64,000 bases of DNA, taken from Flavobacterium sp. Lineage in GTDB: Bacteria > Bacteroidota > Bacteroidia > Flavobacteriales > Flavobacteriaceae. The stretch lies in NCBI GenBank assembly GCA_012837155.1, contig CP051546.1, positions 833,404 through 897,403 on the forward strand, in the 5' to 3' direction. The position numbers and the translations under genes are program-made. Of this stretch, positions 50,563 through 59,788 are shown piece after piece. A model generated the notes under the pieces. The model was not told the origin of the DNA and made no database searches. It worked only from the letters and a program-made list of their open reading frames with translations. Positions within the stretch are counted from its first letter, which is position 1, and every line of letters begins with the position of its first letter.

Positions 50563-52041
50563 GTCATTCCTTAAAAACTCACTTTTTGAGTTTTTAGATT
50601 TTTTATCAAAAACACATTTGCAAAAATATGCATTAAAAATTCGAGACAAAGAATAAATTGTGCTTTGATATGGTTAAACCTCATTTTTAGATTGTAACCA
50701 ATACCTGCTAAAAGTGCATTATTAATATCTCCAGCCACGCCTTTGAGGAAATTTAATCCTAAAGCGTGGTTTCTTTTTAAATGGGATATTGTTGGTTCTA
50801 TTGCCGCTCTGGCTCTAAATCTTTTTCGGGCAACGTCTTGTTTGTATCTTGATTTTTCTTTTGTGTTTTTTGGGATTACTATTTGTGTATTTTCAACTTG
50901 TGTGACACCTCTAAATCCTCTGTCTGTACTTGCTATTGTTGGTCTTGTACCTCCAATTTGCTCTCTAACTCGCTGGCTTTGTGCTAATGATTCTTCTAAG
51001 GTTTTGCTATCGTGAGGATTGCCTGAAAATCGTTTTATTGAGGTAATGACTCCTGTTTTTCGACCTCTTGTTACCGCTACTTTTGTTCCAAATTCATACG
51101 CTTTATGAGCTTTCCCTTTTGCTATACAGGCTGTTTGAGGTTCGTGTAAACTGTATATTTTTTCCTTGCTGTTTCTTTCCTGAGTGAGTACTTTTTTGTA
51201 ATTGCTAAATTCTGTTTCGTATTGTTTTAAAATTTCTTCAGGCAACTTGCGTTCCAATTCTCGAACGACTCGCTTACCAATGGTTCGCAACTTTTTTCGC
51301 GCCATTATAGCTTTCTTTTTTCGTTTGGGATGATGTCCAAAATAAGCATCCCGAAGATGTTGTTTGGCTACCCTTTTATAAGTTTGTCTTTGTTTAACTC
51401 CTTCTTTTTCAGCTATTTTTGTACAATTGTCAATTACCTTTTTAGCTAATTTGGCATCGGTTGGAAAAGTAATATTTTTTTCTTGAACAGTGGTGTCAAT
51501 CTGAACTTCCTTTTCATTTTTCGCCTCTGGATGCAAGGCTACTGTTTGACTTAAAATAAATTCTAATCCTTTCTCTTTCAGTCTCTTTCTAAAATGAACA
51601 AACTCACTCGGGTCAAAAGGTTGCTTGTTTTGAAAAAAATATTCTCCTGTAAAATATTGCCAATAAGGGTTTTCTATCCAACGTTCAACTACAGATTCAT
51701 CACTCTCTTTAAACATCTCTTTTAACAGCAGTAAACCTGCTATTTTTCTAATCGGAATAGAGGGTCTTCCTTGCTCTGAATATAGGTTTTGGAACTCAAA
51801 CTCCATTTTTGACCAATCAAGCTCCCCTGCGAGTTTTACCAAAGGATGCTCAAGGTTTATAAGATCTGTCAGCCTAGTCTGAAATAAATTTTGCTGAAAA
51901 TTCGGTTTTATTTTACCTAACATATTGCCACTTTTTTATACCTAAATATACACTTTTTGGCAATTTAACTTAGTGTTTTTAAGTTGTTTTTATCTACAAG
52001 TTATTAACAATCAATTTGTTGTGTCATATTTAAGGATTGAC
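50563..52041 (-). mobile_element. IS5-superfamily insertion sequence, copy 2 (1479 bp)
   Basis: Same length, orientation and ends as the element at 690-2168. A 6-bp duplication TATGTA flanks it (50557-50562 and 52042-52047). I see one base difference between the two copies. It lies only 16 bases from the IS630 element's right flank, inside the same nuclease gene. Confidence 0.93.
50571..51923 (-). CDS. IS5-superfamily (DUF772) transposase, copy 2
   Basis: An intact 450-residue transposase identical to the copy at 698-2050 except for Tyr in place of Asp in TGE-D/Y-FFQNK near residue 94. That position is outside the presumed DDE residues. Both ends of the element are intact, so it may still be mobile. 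Confidence 0.9.
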   Translation of the reverse strand: MLGKIKPNFQQNLFQTRLTDLINLEHPLVKLAGELDWSKMEFEFQNLYSEQGRPSIPIRKIAGLLLLKEMFKESDESVVERWIENPYWQYFTGEYFFQNKQPFDPSEFVHFRKRLKEKGLEFILSQTVALHPEAKNEKEVQIDTTVQEKNITFPTDAKLAKKVIDNCTKIAEKEGVKQRQTYKRVAKQHLRDAYFGHHPKRKKKAIMARKKLRTIGKRVVRELERKLPEEILKQYETEFSNYKKVLTQERNSKEKIYSLHEPQTACIAKGKAHKAYEFGTKVAVTRGRKTGVITSIKRFSGNPHDSKTLEESLAQSQRVREQIGGTRPTIASTDRGFRGVTQVENTQIVIPKNTKEKSRYKQDVARKRFRARAAIEPTISHLKRNHALGLNFLKGVAGDINNALLAGIGYNLKMRFNHIKAQFILCLEFLMHIFANVFLIKNLKTQKVSF

Positions 52042-52449
52042 TATGTAGTTACTGGAGGGGTTTTAACGGGTTCGCTTAAAACAATTGGAAGAGAAAAAGT
52101 ATTGGTTCCTAAGTATTTTTATAAGATTTTATTAGATGAATCTCAAGGAAAATATAAAATGATTGCCTTTTTAGTTCCAAGTGAAAAAAGCGACAAACCA
52201 CTCTATACTTTTGTGGTTTCGGTTGATAGTGTTGAAAAAATGACGGGTATTGATTTCTTTCCAAAACTGGATGATGCGACAGAAAAACATTTAGAAAAAA
52301 GCAGCGATTACAAATCGTGGAGTTTTAACTAAGAGCTACGGCATATTGTATTTTTGAAATCTGATAAACAATATAAGTCTTTGTTTTGAATTTTTTTATT
52401 ACTATTCGTTCGTTTGACTTTATGGTATTTAAACTTTCGACTTACTTAG

Positions 52450-53685
52450 TTACCACTCGTTTACCTTATTAGCGTCCATTTTTATAAAAATAAATAGCAA
52501 AATGGTAAATCCCCAGAGTCCAGAACCTCCATAGGAAAAAAATGGCAATGGCACTCCAATAGTTGGGAATATCCCTAAAACCATGGCGATATTTACAAAA
52601 AAATGAATAAATAAAATTCCCGCAACGCAATAGCCATACACGCGACTGAATTTTGTTTTTTGCCTTTCGGCAAGGTAGATTATTCTAAGAAGCAATCCTA
52701 TAAAAAGGGCGATTACTACTAGCGAGCCTAGGAAACCCCATTCTTCGCCCACAGTAGTAAAAATATAATCGGTATGTTGTTCGGGAACAAATCCTCCTTT
52801 GGTTTGTGTGCCTTCAAGAAATCCTTTTCCAAACCATCCACCAGAACCAATGGCTATTTCAGATTGGTTTGTATTGTATCCAATTCCTTTCATATCGACA
52901 GATTTCCCTAGCAATATATTAAAACGATCCCGATGGTGTTGTTTAAACACATGCTCGAAAACATAGTTTACAGATAGTACAAATCCAGAAATTAAAGCAA
53001 AAAGAAGTCCGCTGAACACGATATTCCTTTCGGAAAGTCTCGATTTGAAATGGATAAATGCAAGGACAAGTAAAGCCATTAAAATCACATATTGCGGTTG
53101 CAATACGAGCGTTAGCACAAATAGAAGGATGGTTGTAAACCCAGTTAAAACGTACCATGCAGGCAAACCTTCACGATATAAAACAACAATAAAAATGCTG
53201 TAAATTAAGGCACTTCCAGGATCGGGTTGAGGTAAAATTAGCATCACAGGCAAAAACACGACGGCTAATGCTTGTACTTGTCGATTGATGTCTTTTAAAT
53301 TAATTTGAGAATCACTTAAATATTTGGCTAATGCCAATGCTGTGGCTGCTTTAGCAAATTCTGAGGGTTGGAGTGTAAAACTTCCAATGCTATACCAGCA
53401 ACGTTGTCCTGCAATCACTTTACCAAAAGCAAATAATCCCAACAAGGATAATAGAGAAACGCCATAAATGATGCTCGCATATTTTTCATAAAACTTTCCG
53501 TCGATTGAAAGAACAATAAAAATTAATGGGATTGTTAATAGTATAAAAATAAGCTGTTTCTCATAAGTATCCTCGACAGAAGATAATGAAGAGGAATAAA
53601 TGTTTAGCCATCCCATTATCACTAAAATGATATAGATGATAACGCATATCCAATCGATGTTATTTGTTATACTTTGGTTTTTCAT
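52450..53685 (-). CDS. rodA: Rod shape-determining protein RodA
   Basis: An intact 411-residue SEDS-family glycan polymerase with about ten membrane helices. LQPSEFAKAATALALAKYLS holds the conserved motif near the catalytic region. PQPDPGSALIYS contains the essential Asp. EQHTDYIFTTVGEEWGFLG and IGVPLPFFSYGGSGLW are the other SEDS signatures. It polymerises peptidoglycan for cell elongation together with PBP2, whose gene lies 17 bases upstream on the same strand. Confidence 0.95.
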   Translation of the reverse strand: MKNQSITNNIDWICVIIYIILVIMGWLNIYSSSLSSVEDTYEKQLIFILLTIPLIFIVLSIDGKFYEKYASIIYGVSLLSLLGLFAFGKVIAGQRCWYSIGSFTLQPSEFAKAATALALAKYLSDSQINLKDINRQVQALAVVFLPVMLILPQPDPGSALIYSIFIVVLYREGLPAWYVLTGFTTILLFVLTLVLQPQYVILMALLVLAFIHFKSRLSERNIVFSGLLFALISGFVLSVNYVFEHVFKQHHRDRFNILLGKSVDMKGIGYNTNQSEIAIGSGGWFGKGFLEGTQTKGGFVPEQHTDYIFTTVGEEWGFLGSLVVIALFIGLLLRIIYLAERQKTKFSRVYGYCVAGILFIHFFVNIAMVLGIFPTIGVPLPFFSYGGSGLWGFTILLFIFIKMDANKVNEW

Positions 53686-53702
53686 TTGAAATGAATCGCT
53701 TT

Positions 53703-55640
53703 TTAATTTTCCTTGGTAGAATCTGTTTCTAGTGCTATTTTTGGAACTATTTTTTTGCTTTTTAAAATAGAATCCTGTTTTTTTATTTGTGATTTTACAA
53801 AATCCGAAAGACCGCCTAATTTGGCGTATCGATCTTGCAAGCTTCTTTCGAGTGTTCTTTTTTCTAAATCGGTTCGGGTAATTTTTCCTCTAAGATATTT
53901 TTCTATCATTAAACTGGCAATTGGTCCGGCAATTGTGGCACCATAACCCCCATTTTCTACTAAAATGGCTATGGCTATTTTAGGATTGTCTTTGGGAGCA
54001 AAGGCCACAAAAATGGAGTGGTCTTCTAGTTTTGTTCGCACGCCACCAATTTTAGCAAAATTCTCTGCTGTTCCTGTTTTTCCACAAATATCAATTCCTT
54101 CTACTCGAAGGGCAAAGGCGGTTCCTAAATTATAAACGTCAAATAAGCCGTTTATCATTGGTTTAAAATATTTTCTGTCTATCGTGGTAATATGTTTTGT
54201 TGTAAACTTTGTGTCAATTTTTTTGCCTTTGATTCGTTTAACAATATGTGGCGTATAATAATACCCTTCATTGGCAACAGTAGCCATCATATTGGCCAAT
54301 TGAATGGGAGTTAGCAAAACTTCGCCCTGACCTATGGCGTTTGATATAATGGTTTTTCCGCCCCAGCCCCAATCAGGATACATTTTTTTGTAGGTTTTAG
54401 AATTAGGAATTTTTCCCTTCCGACCTGTTGGTAAATCGTATCCCATAAATTGTCCAAGGCCAAAACTTTTTACATGATTACTCCAAACATCCACGGCATA
54501 CGGAGCTTTGTATTTTCCAATCGTCCGTAAGAAAACATTCGAAAAATAGGCGTTGCATGATTTAGCAATTCCAATATGAAGGTCGCGAACGCCCCCGCCA
54601 CAATGGCATCCTTGAAAACGACCAGAAGCATAGGCAAAACCGTGGTTGCAGATAAAAGTAGTTTGCTCATCTACAATTCTTTCTTGAAGCCCAACAAGTC
54701 CTGTCATGATTTTAAATGGAGAACCTGGGGAATATTCTGCTAATAATCCTCTGTCGTATAATGGTTTTGCGATAGAATCGTGATATAATTGGGTGTAATT
54801 TTTAGATCGTTGTCTGCCTACTAAAATCGATGGGTCATAAGATGGTGCTGTTACCAATGCCAAAATTTCTCCAGTTTTAGGTTCGATGGCAACAATTCCT
54901 CCTCTTTTGTTAATCATTAATTCCTCGCCATATTTTTGAAGTTCAGCATCGATGGTCAAATTGATATCTTCTCCCTGAACGGCGATGGTGTCGTATTTTC
55001 CTTCTTTGAAAGAGCCAATTTCTCTGTTGTATTTATCTTTTTGAAAATATTTTACGCCTTTTATTCCTCGTAGAATCTCTTCGTAACTTTGTTCTACGCC
55101 TTGCATACCTATTAAATCACCACTATTATAATACGGGTTTTTTGCAATTAATTTTTCGTTGACTTGGGTTATAAACCCAAAAACATTCGCACCATAATTG
55201 ACCTGATAATCCCGAAGCGAACGTTTTTGAAAATAAAATCCCTCGAATTTTCGAATTTTTTCCTGAAATGCTGCAAACTCGCTTTTGTTTAATTGAGGTA
55301 AAAACACCGACGGCAATCTCGGGCTATATACCTTGGCTTTGGCCATTTTTTTAATAAAATCTTCTTTGGTAATATCAAGTAATTGACAAAATTCCAAAGT
55401 GTCTGTGTTTTTTACATCTTTTGGAATAACCATAATATCATAAGAAGGCTGATTGGCAACTAATAATTTGCCGTTTCGGTCATAAATATAACCTCTCTCA
55501 GGATAGTCATATTTTATTTTTATAGCATTATTATCTGATTTTAATTTGAAAGAATCATCAACAATTTGCAAATAAAATAGCCTAATTACAAGCAAGGTGG
55601 TTGCAATTATGATTAATGATGGAAGCAGTACTTTTCTCAT
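53703..55640 (-). CDS. mrdA: Penicillin-binding protein 2
   Basis: An intact 645-residue transpeptidase. An N-terminal membrane helix (VLLPSLIIIATTLLVIRLFY) is followed by the PBP dimer region (PERGYIYDRNGKLLVANQPS) and the transpeptidase domain. The active-site Ser is in YSPGSPFKIMTG (SxxK; most relatives read GSTFK). IAKSCNAYF is the SxN motif and ICGKTGTAEN the KTG motif. It cross-links peptidoglycan during elongation. Its start overlaps the end of mreD by four bases. Confidence 0.95.
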   Translation of the reverse strand: MRKVLLPSLIIIATTLLVIRLFYLQIVDDSFKLKSDNNAIKIKYDYPERGYIYDRNGKLLVANQPSYDIMVIPKDVKNTDTLEFCQLLDITKEDFIKKMAKAKVYSPRLPSVFLPQLNKSEFAAFQEKIRKFEGFYFQKRSLRDYQVNYGANVFGFITQVNEKLIAKNPYYNSGDLIGMQGVEQSYEEILRGIKGVKYFQKDKYNREIGSFKEGKYDTIAVQGEDINLTIDAELQKYGEELMINKRGGIVAIEPKTGEILALVTAPSYDPSILVGRQRSKNYTQLYHDSIAKPLYDRGLLAEYSPGSPFKIMTGLVGLQERIVDEQTTFICNHGFAYASGRFQGCHCGGGVRDLHIGIAKSCNAYFSNVFLRTIGKYKAPYAVDVWSNHVKSFGLGQFMGYDLPTGRKGKIPNSKTYKKMYPDWGWGGKTIISNAIGQGEVLLTPIQLANMMATVANEGYYYTPHIVKRIKGKKIDTKFTTKHITTIDRKYFKPMINGLFDVYNLGTAFALRVEGIDICGKTGTAENFAKIGGVRTKLEDHSIFVAFAPKDNPKIAIAILVENGGYGATIAGPIASLMIEKYLRGKITRTDLEKRTLERSLQDRYAKLGGLSDFVKSQIKKQDSILKSKKIVPKIALETDSTKEN

Positions 55641-56142
55641 CTTCTAGATGGCTTTATAAGATAGATTATGATGACACAAAAAATAATTGTAAATAAGGTA
55701 CTTAATAGCGTTCGAATCAAAATATCCCAGAAAAAGCTAATTTGAAATGCTTCGAACACAAACAGTACAAAGTGATGAATTAAAACGGCAAATAGTATAA
55801 ACGAGAATCTTTCTGGAGTTAATACATCGTTTAGCCTTACCGTTTGATATTCATAACTTAAGCCGAATGAAAATTTAAATAAATAAGTTCTATAATAAGC
55901 GAGTACGATACAGGCTGCTGCATGAATTCCTCCCGAATTGCTGAATATATCCATAATAAATCCAAGAAGGAAACTGGCTAAAAGAAGTCCCGTTTTGTTG
56001 CTGTTTACAGGATACAATATGATAAATAACATATAAGGGAATGGGCTAATATAGCCCAAAAATTCATGTTATTGAAAATAATAATTTGGACTGACAATAA
56101 CAGTACGAAACGAAAAATGTTGTTGAATAAAGCACTATTCAT
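55637..56142 (-). CDS. mreD: Rod shape-determining protein MreD (one frameshift)
   Basis: About 168 residues of mostly membrane helices. From the ATG at 56142 it reads MNSALFNNIFRFVLLLSVQI and on to FNNMNF; a missing T near 56055 shifts the frame, which continues LGYISPFPYMLFIILYPVNS. The conserved central stretch is LLASFLLGFIMDIFSNSGG. Its start overlaps the last eight bases of mreC. It is an inner-membrane part of the elongation complex. Confidence 0.88.
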
Positions 56143-56955
56143 TTTTCTTTTTGTTTTCTAAATTCGTAATTTCTTCCTGATCTTTACTCTTAAGGATGTA
56201 TACATGACCTAAATTGGTCATATCATTAAAAAGTTTTACATCTAATGTGTAATAATGAGTCTTGTCGTCCGTATAAATTTTATAAACCGTTCCTATATTA
56301 ATATTTTCAGGAAAGATAACCGATTGTCCGCCCGTTACAATAGTGTCTCCTTTTCTTATGGTCGCTAATCTAGGGATGTCTGTCAGTTGTACAAACCCAG
56401 TATTTTTACCATTCCAACCCAAAGAACCAAAATGATTTGATTTTTTGACTTTTGCATTTAGTCTAAAATTAATGTTTAAAACACTTATAACGGTGGCGTA
56501 TTTTGGCGAAGTGTTATCTATTATTCCTACAACACCTAGGCTGTTGATTACTCCCATGTCAGGTTTTACCCCTTGAAGACTGCCAGTATTTAGTGTTAAA
56601 TAATTTTCGTGCGAATCATAGGAATTATGAATGACTTTCGAAACCAAAACATCTGAATGTAAGCCTTTGATGCTGTCTAATTTTGGGATTAAGGCGGTGT
56701 CTTTTACGTTAAAAAGAAGGCTTCTTAATTTTGCATTTTCTTGGGCAAGTATCTCGTTTTGACTTTTTAAATTCAAATATTCACTTACATTGTTTACTTT
56801 TTCATAAACCCCTCCGCTCAAAAAATTAGCCGAGTTTATGATTTTGCTTCTATGATAGGAATGAGATTGGATAGTAAGGAATAACGAAATACCCAAAAGC
56901 AGCAAAAACAGCAATCTATTACTGTTTTATATATAAAATTAAATATTTGCTGCAT
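56135..56955 (-). CDS. mreC: Rod shape-determining protein MreC (one frameshift)
   Basis: About 273 residues. The ATG at 56955 gives MQQIFNFIYK; a missing A near 56925 shifts the frame, which continues NSNRLLFLLLLGISLFLTIQ as the membrane anchor. A coiled coil follows (NVSEYLNLKSQNEILAQENA), then the two-barrel periplasmic domain with PDMGVINSLGVVGIIDNTSP and TGGQSVIFPENINIGTVYKI. It links the MreB filament to the wall enzymes. Gene order mreB-mreC-mreD is preserved. Confidence 0.93.
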
Positions 56956-57017
56956 TTTTTACCTGTATAATATATGTTGTAAAATTATAAATTGAACATT
57001 CCAAGTTGGATAAAGTT

Positions 57018-58046
57018 CTATTTAATCAAAACACTTTTAAACTTTTGGATATTTTTAAGTGCCATTCCTGTTCCTCGAACTACAGCTCTTAATGGATCTT
57101 CAGCAATGTAAACGGGCAGGTCTGTTTTTTGCGAAATTCTTTTGTCAAGTCCTCTCAACATTGATCCACCACCAGCAAGATAAATCCCGGTATTGTAGAT
57201 ATCTGCTGCTAATTCTGGAGGAGTTTGTGATAAGGTTTCCATTACTGCATCTTCAATTCTTTGAATCGATTTGTCCAATGCTTTTGCAATTTCTCGATGC
57301 GAAACGGCTACTTGTTTTGGTTTTCCGGTAAGTAAATCTCTACCTTGAACTGACATATCTTCTGGTGGAGTTTCTAAATCTTCGATAGCGGCTCCCACCT
57401 GAATTTTTATTTTTTCGGCAGTACTTTCTCCAACAAAAAGGTTGTGTTGGGTACGCATATAATAAACAATGTCATTGGTAAAAACGTCGCCAGCAATTTT
57501 AACTGATTTGTCGCAAACAATACCGCCCAAAGCAATTACTGCAATTTCTGTTGTTCCGCCCCCAATATCCACAATCATATTTCCTTTGGGTTGCATAATG
57601 TCAATACCAATACCAATCGCTGCTGCCATTGGTTCGTGTATCAAATAAACTTCTTTACCATTTACTCGTTCGCAAGATTCCTTTACCGCTCTCATTTCTA
57701 CCTCAGTAATTCCTGAAGGAATACAAACTACCATTCTGAGTGCTGGGGTAAACATTCTTTTTTTCAAAGCAGGAATGCTTTTTATAAGCATGCTGATCAT
57801 TTTTTCTGAAGCATCAAAATCAGCAATTACACCATCTTTCAGCGGTCTTATCGTTTTAATGTTTTCATGGGTTTTACCTTGCATCATATTAGCTTCTTTG
57901 CCAACGGCAATGATTTTCCCCGATATTCTATCGCGGGCAACTATTGATGGACTATCAATGACGACTTTATCATTGTGAATGATTAAAGTGTTTGCGGTAC
58001 CAAGGTCTATCGCAATATCCTCGGTCATGAAATCAAAAAATCCCAT
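57018..58046 (-). CDS. mreB: Rod shape-determining protein MreB
   Basis: An intact 342-residue bacterial actin. MGFFDFMTEDIAIDLGTANT carries the phosphate-1 loop. IHEPMAAAIGIGIDI and NMIVDIGGGTTEIAVIALGG form the phosphate-2 and connect regions, and IYLAGGGSMLRGLDKRI the adenosine site. It polymerises under the membrane to direct elongation. It stands first of mreBCD-mrdA-rodA, 53 bases after purH on the same strand. Confidence 0.97.
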   Translation of the reverse strand: MGFFDFMTEDIAIDLGTANTLIIHNDKVVIDSPSIVARDRISGKIIAVGKEANMMQGKTHENIKTIRPLKDGVIADFDASEKMISMLIKSIPALKKRMFTPALRMVVCIPSGITEVEMRAVKESCERVNGKEVYLIHEPMAAAIGIGIDIMQPKGNMIVDIGGGTTEIAVIALGGIVCDKSVKIAGDVFTNDIVYYMRTQHNLFVGESTAEKIKIQVGAAIEDLETPPEDMSVQGRDLLTGKPKQVAVSHREIAKALDKSIQRIEDAVMETLSQTPPELAADIYNTGIYLAGGGSMLRGLDKRISQKTDLPVYIAEDPLRAVVRGTGMALKNIQKFKSVLIK

Positions 58047-58085
58047 AAGTTTTTAAGGGTTTAAAAGTTATATGTTTCTATAGTA

Positions 58086-58093
58086 CAAATCTA
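58086..58093 (-). promoter_or_regulatory. Possible -7 element TAGATTTG of the mreB operon
   Basis: TAGATTTG on the minus strand lies 39 bases before mreB, within the purH-mreB gap. No TTG is visible at standard spacing, so read-through from purH is also possible. Confidence 0.35.
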
Positions 58094-58099
58094 AACAAA

Positions 58100-59625
58100 T
58101 TAATGTTTGAAATGACGTGTTCCGGTAAATACCATTGCAACTTTATTTTCATTGCAATAATTAATGCTTAATTCGTCTTTTATGGATCCTCCTGGCTGAA
58201 TTACTGCCGTAATTCCTGCTCCTTTTGCGATTTCTACACAATCAGGAAATGGGAAAAAAGCATCACTTGCCATCACGGCTCCGTTTAAATCAAATCCAAA
58301 AACTTTTGCTTTTTCAATAGCCTGTAAAAGAGCATCTACTCTTGAGGTTTGTCCTGTTCCTGATGAAATAAGCGTTCCGTTTTTTGCAAAAACAATGGTG
58401 TTCGATTTGGTGTTTTTACATACTTTAGACGCAAAAAGTAAATCTTCAACTTCCTGTGGCGTTGGCGTTGTTATTGTAACGGTTTTTAAGTCAGAAATAG
58501 TATCGGTCTTTGCATTTTTATCTTGAACCAAAATTCCGTTTAAGCAAGTCCTCACTTGTGTTTGAGGCAATTCGATTTCATTTTGAATCAATATAATTCT
58601 ATTTTTCTTTCTTGTAAAATGCCAATGGCTGCTTCATCATAAGCTGGAGCGATGACTACTTCGCAAAATAATTTGTTTATTTCGGTTGCAGTTGCTACAT
58701 CAATTTTTGTATTTGCAATCAAAACGCCACCAAATGCTGAGGTTGGGTCACAAGCTAATGCTACATTATAAGCTTCGCTAATGGTTTTTCTTGTTGCTAA
58801 TCCGCACGCATTATTGTGTTTCAAAATAGCAAAAGTAGGTTCGTTATTTTTGAATTCGGAAATCAAATTTACCGCTGCATCTACGTCGAGCAAATTATTA
58901 TATGACAATTCTTTTCCGTTAACTTTTTTGAACATAGCATCAAAATCGCCAAAGAAAAATCCTTTTTGATGTGGGTTTTCGCCATATCTTAAAACTTGTC
59001 CGTCAGCAATGCTGGTTTTAAAAATGGTCTCATCTGTATTGAAATAATTGAAAATTGCAGTATCATAATGCGATGAAACATGAAATGCTTTGGTCGCAAA
59101 TAATTTTCTATTTTCTAATGTTGTTGCTCCATTTTGGCTGCTAATCAAATCTAAAAGCAAAGGATATTCAGCAACCGATGGAACGATTACGGTATCTTTG
59201 AAGTTTTTTGCGGCAGCACGAATTAATGAAATGCCACCAATATCTATTTTTTCGATGATGTCGCTCTCGCTTGCGCCAGAAGCTACTGTTTTTTCAAAAG
59301 GATACAAGTCAACAATAACCAAATCAATTTGCGGAATATTGTATTCCTGCATTTGTTGCACATCCGTTTCGTTGTCCTGACGATTTAAAATTCCTCCAAA
59401 AACTTTAGGGTGTAAGGTTTTCACTCTTCCGCCAAGAATGGAGGGATACGAAGTCACATCTTCAACAGGAATAACAGGAATACCTAGGTTTTTAATGAAT
59501 TCTTCGGTACCACCAGTAGAATAAAAAATAACATTTTGTTCGTGTAATTTTTTTATTATTGGTTCTAAACCCTCTTTTGAAAAGACCGAAATTAATGCTG
59601 ATTGGATTTTTTTTGTTGTGTTCAT
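58100..59625 (-). CDS. purH: Bifunctional purine synthesis protein PurH (one frameshift)
   Basis: About 508 residues. The N-terminal MGS-type IMP cyclohydrolase domain opens QSALISVFSKEGLEPIIKKL, with STGGTEEFI and DIGGISLIRAAAKNF. The AICAR formyltransferase domain has LRYGENPHQKGFFFGDFDA, LSYNNLLDVDAAVNL and ILKHNNACGLA, whose Lys-His is catalytic. The frame breaks near 58598; restored, ERKNRIILIQNEIELPQTQV continues to DAFFPFPDCVEIAKGAG and ends TGTRHFKH. It performs the last two steps of IMP synthesis. Confidence 0.95.
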
Positions 59626-59648
59626 TGCGTAGTTAGAATTTTGTCGTG

Positions 59649-59678
59649 CAAAAGTAGTTTTTTGATGGTAAAATTCAA
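59649..59678 (-). promoter_or_regulatory. Promoter of purH
   Basis: TTG, exactly 19 bases, then TACTTTTG on the minus strand, 24 bases before the start codon: a strong consensus match. Confidence 0.72.
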
Positions 59679-59788
59679 ATGTATTTATGTAACAATAATT
59701 TAAATAAGACTACCAATCAGGCAGTAAGTTTACATTAGGTTTTTGAATAAAATTTACTGAATTTTACAATAACACAAATTTAGATCTT

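Larger units (their letters stand above)
47185..52332 (+). pseudogene. DNA/RNA non-specific endonuclease, split by three IS elements
   Basis: Pieces at 47185-47313, 49074-49455, 50547-50562 and 52048-52332 add up to 812 bases. With one missing A restored near 49210 (KPDYLK to NNHLKRPRF) they form one 270-residue protein. It starts MLRKFYKNFWSIFGYGFIMV, a membrane anchor or signal. The nuclease core has SGFDKGHLCPAGDM (the DRGH-like catalytic His motif, here DKGH), FFTSNIAPQRHDFN (metal-binding Asn) and WATKYDGIYVVTGGVLTGSL. It ends SSDYKSWSFN. It is an NUC1/EndoG-type enzyme of the envelope or outside. In this state it is dead. Confidence 0.92.

Noticed and set aside
47185-52332. Composite transposon or genomic island carrying a nuclease cargo
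   Set aside because: The three IS elements are unrelated and each has its own target duplication inside the gene, so they are independent insertions, not transposon ends around a cargo.
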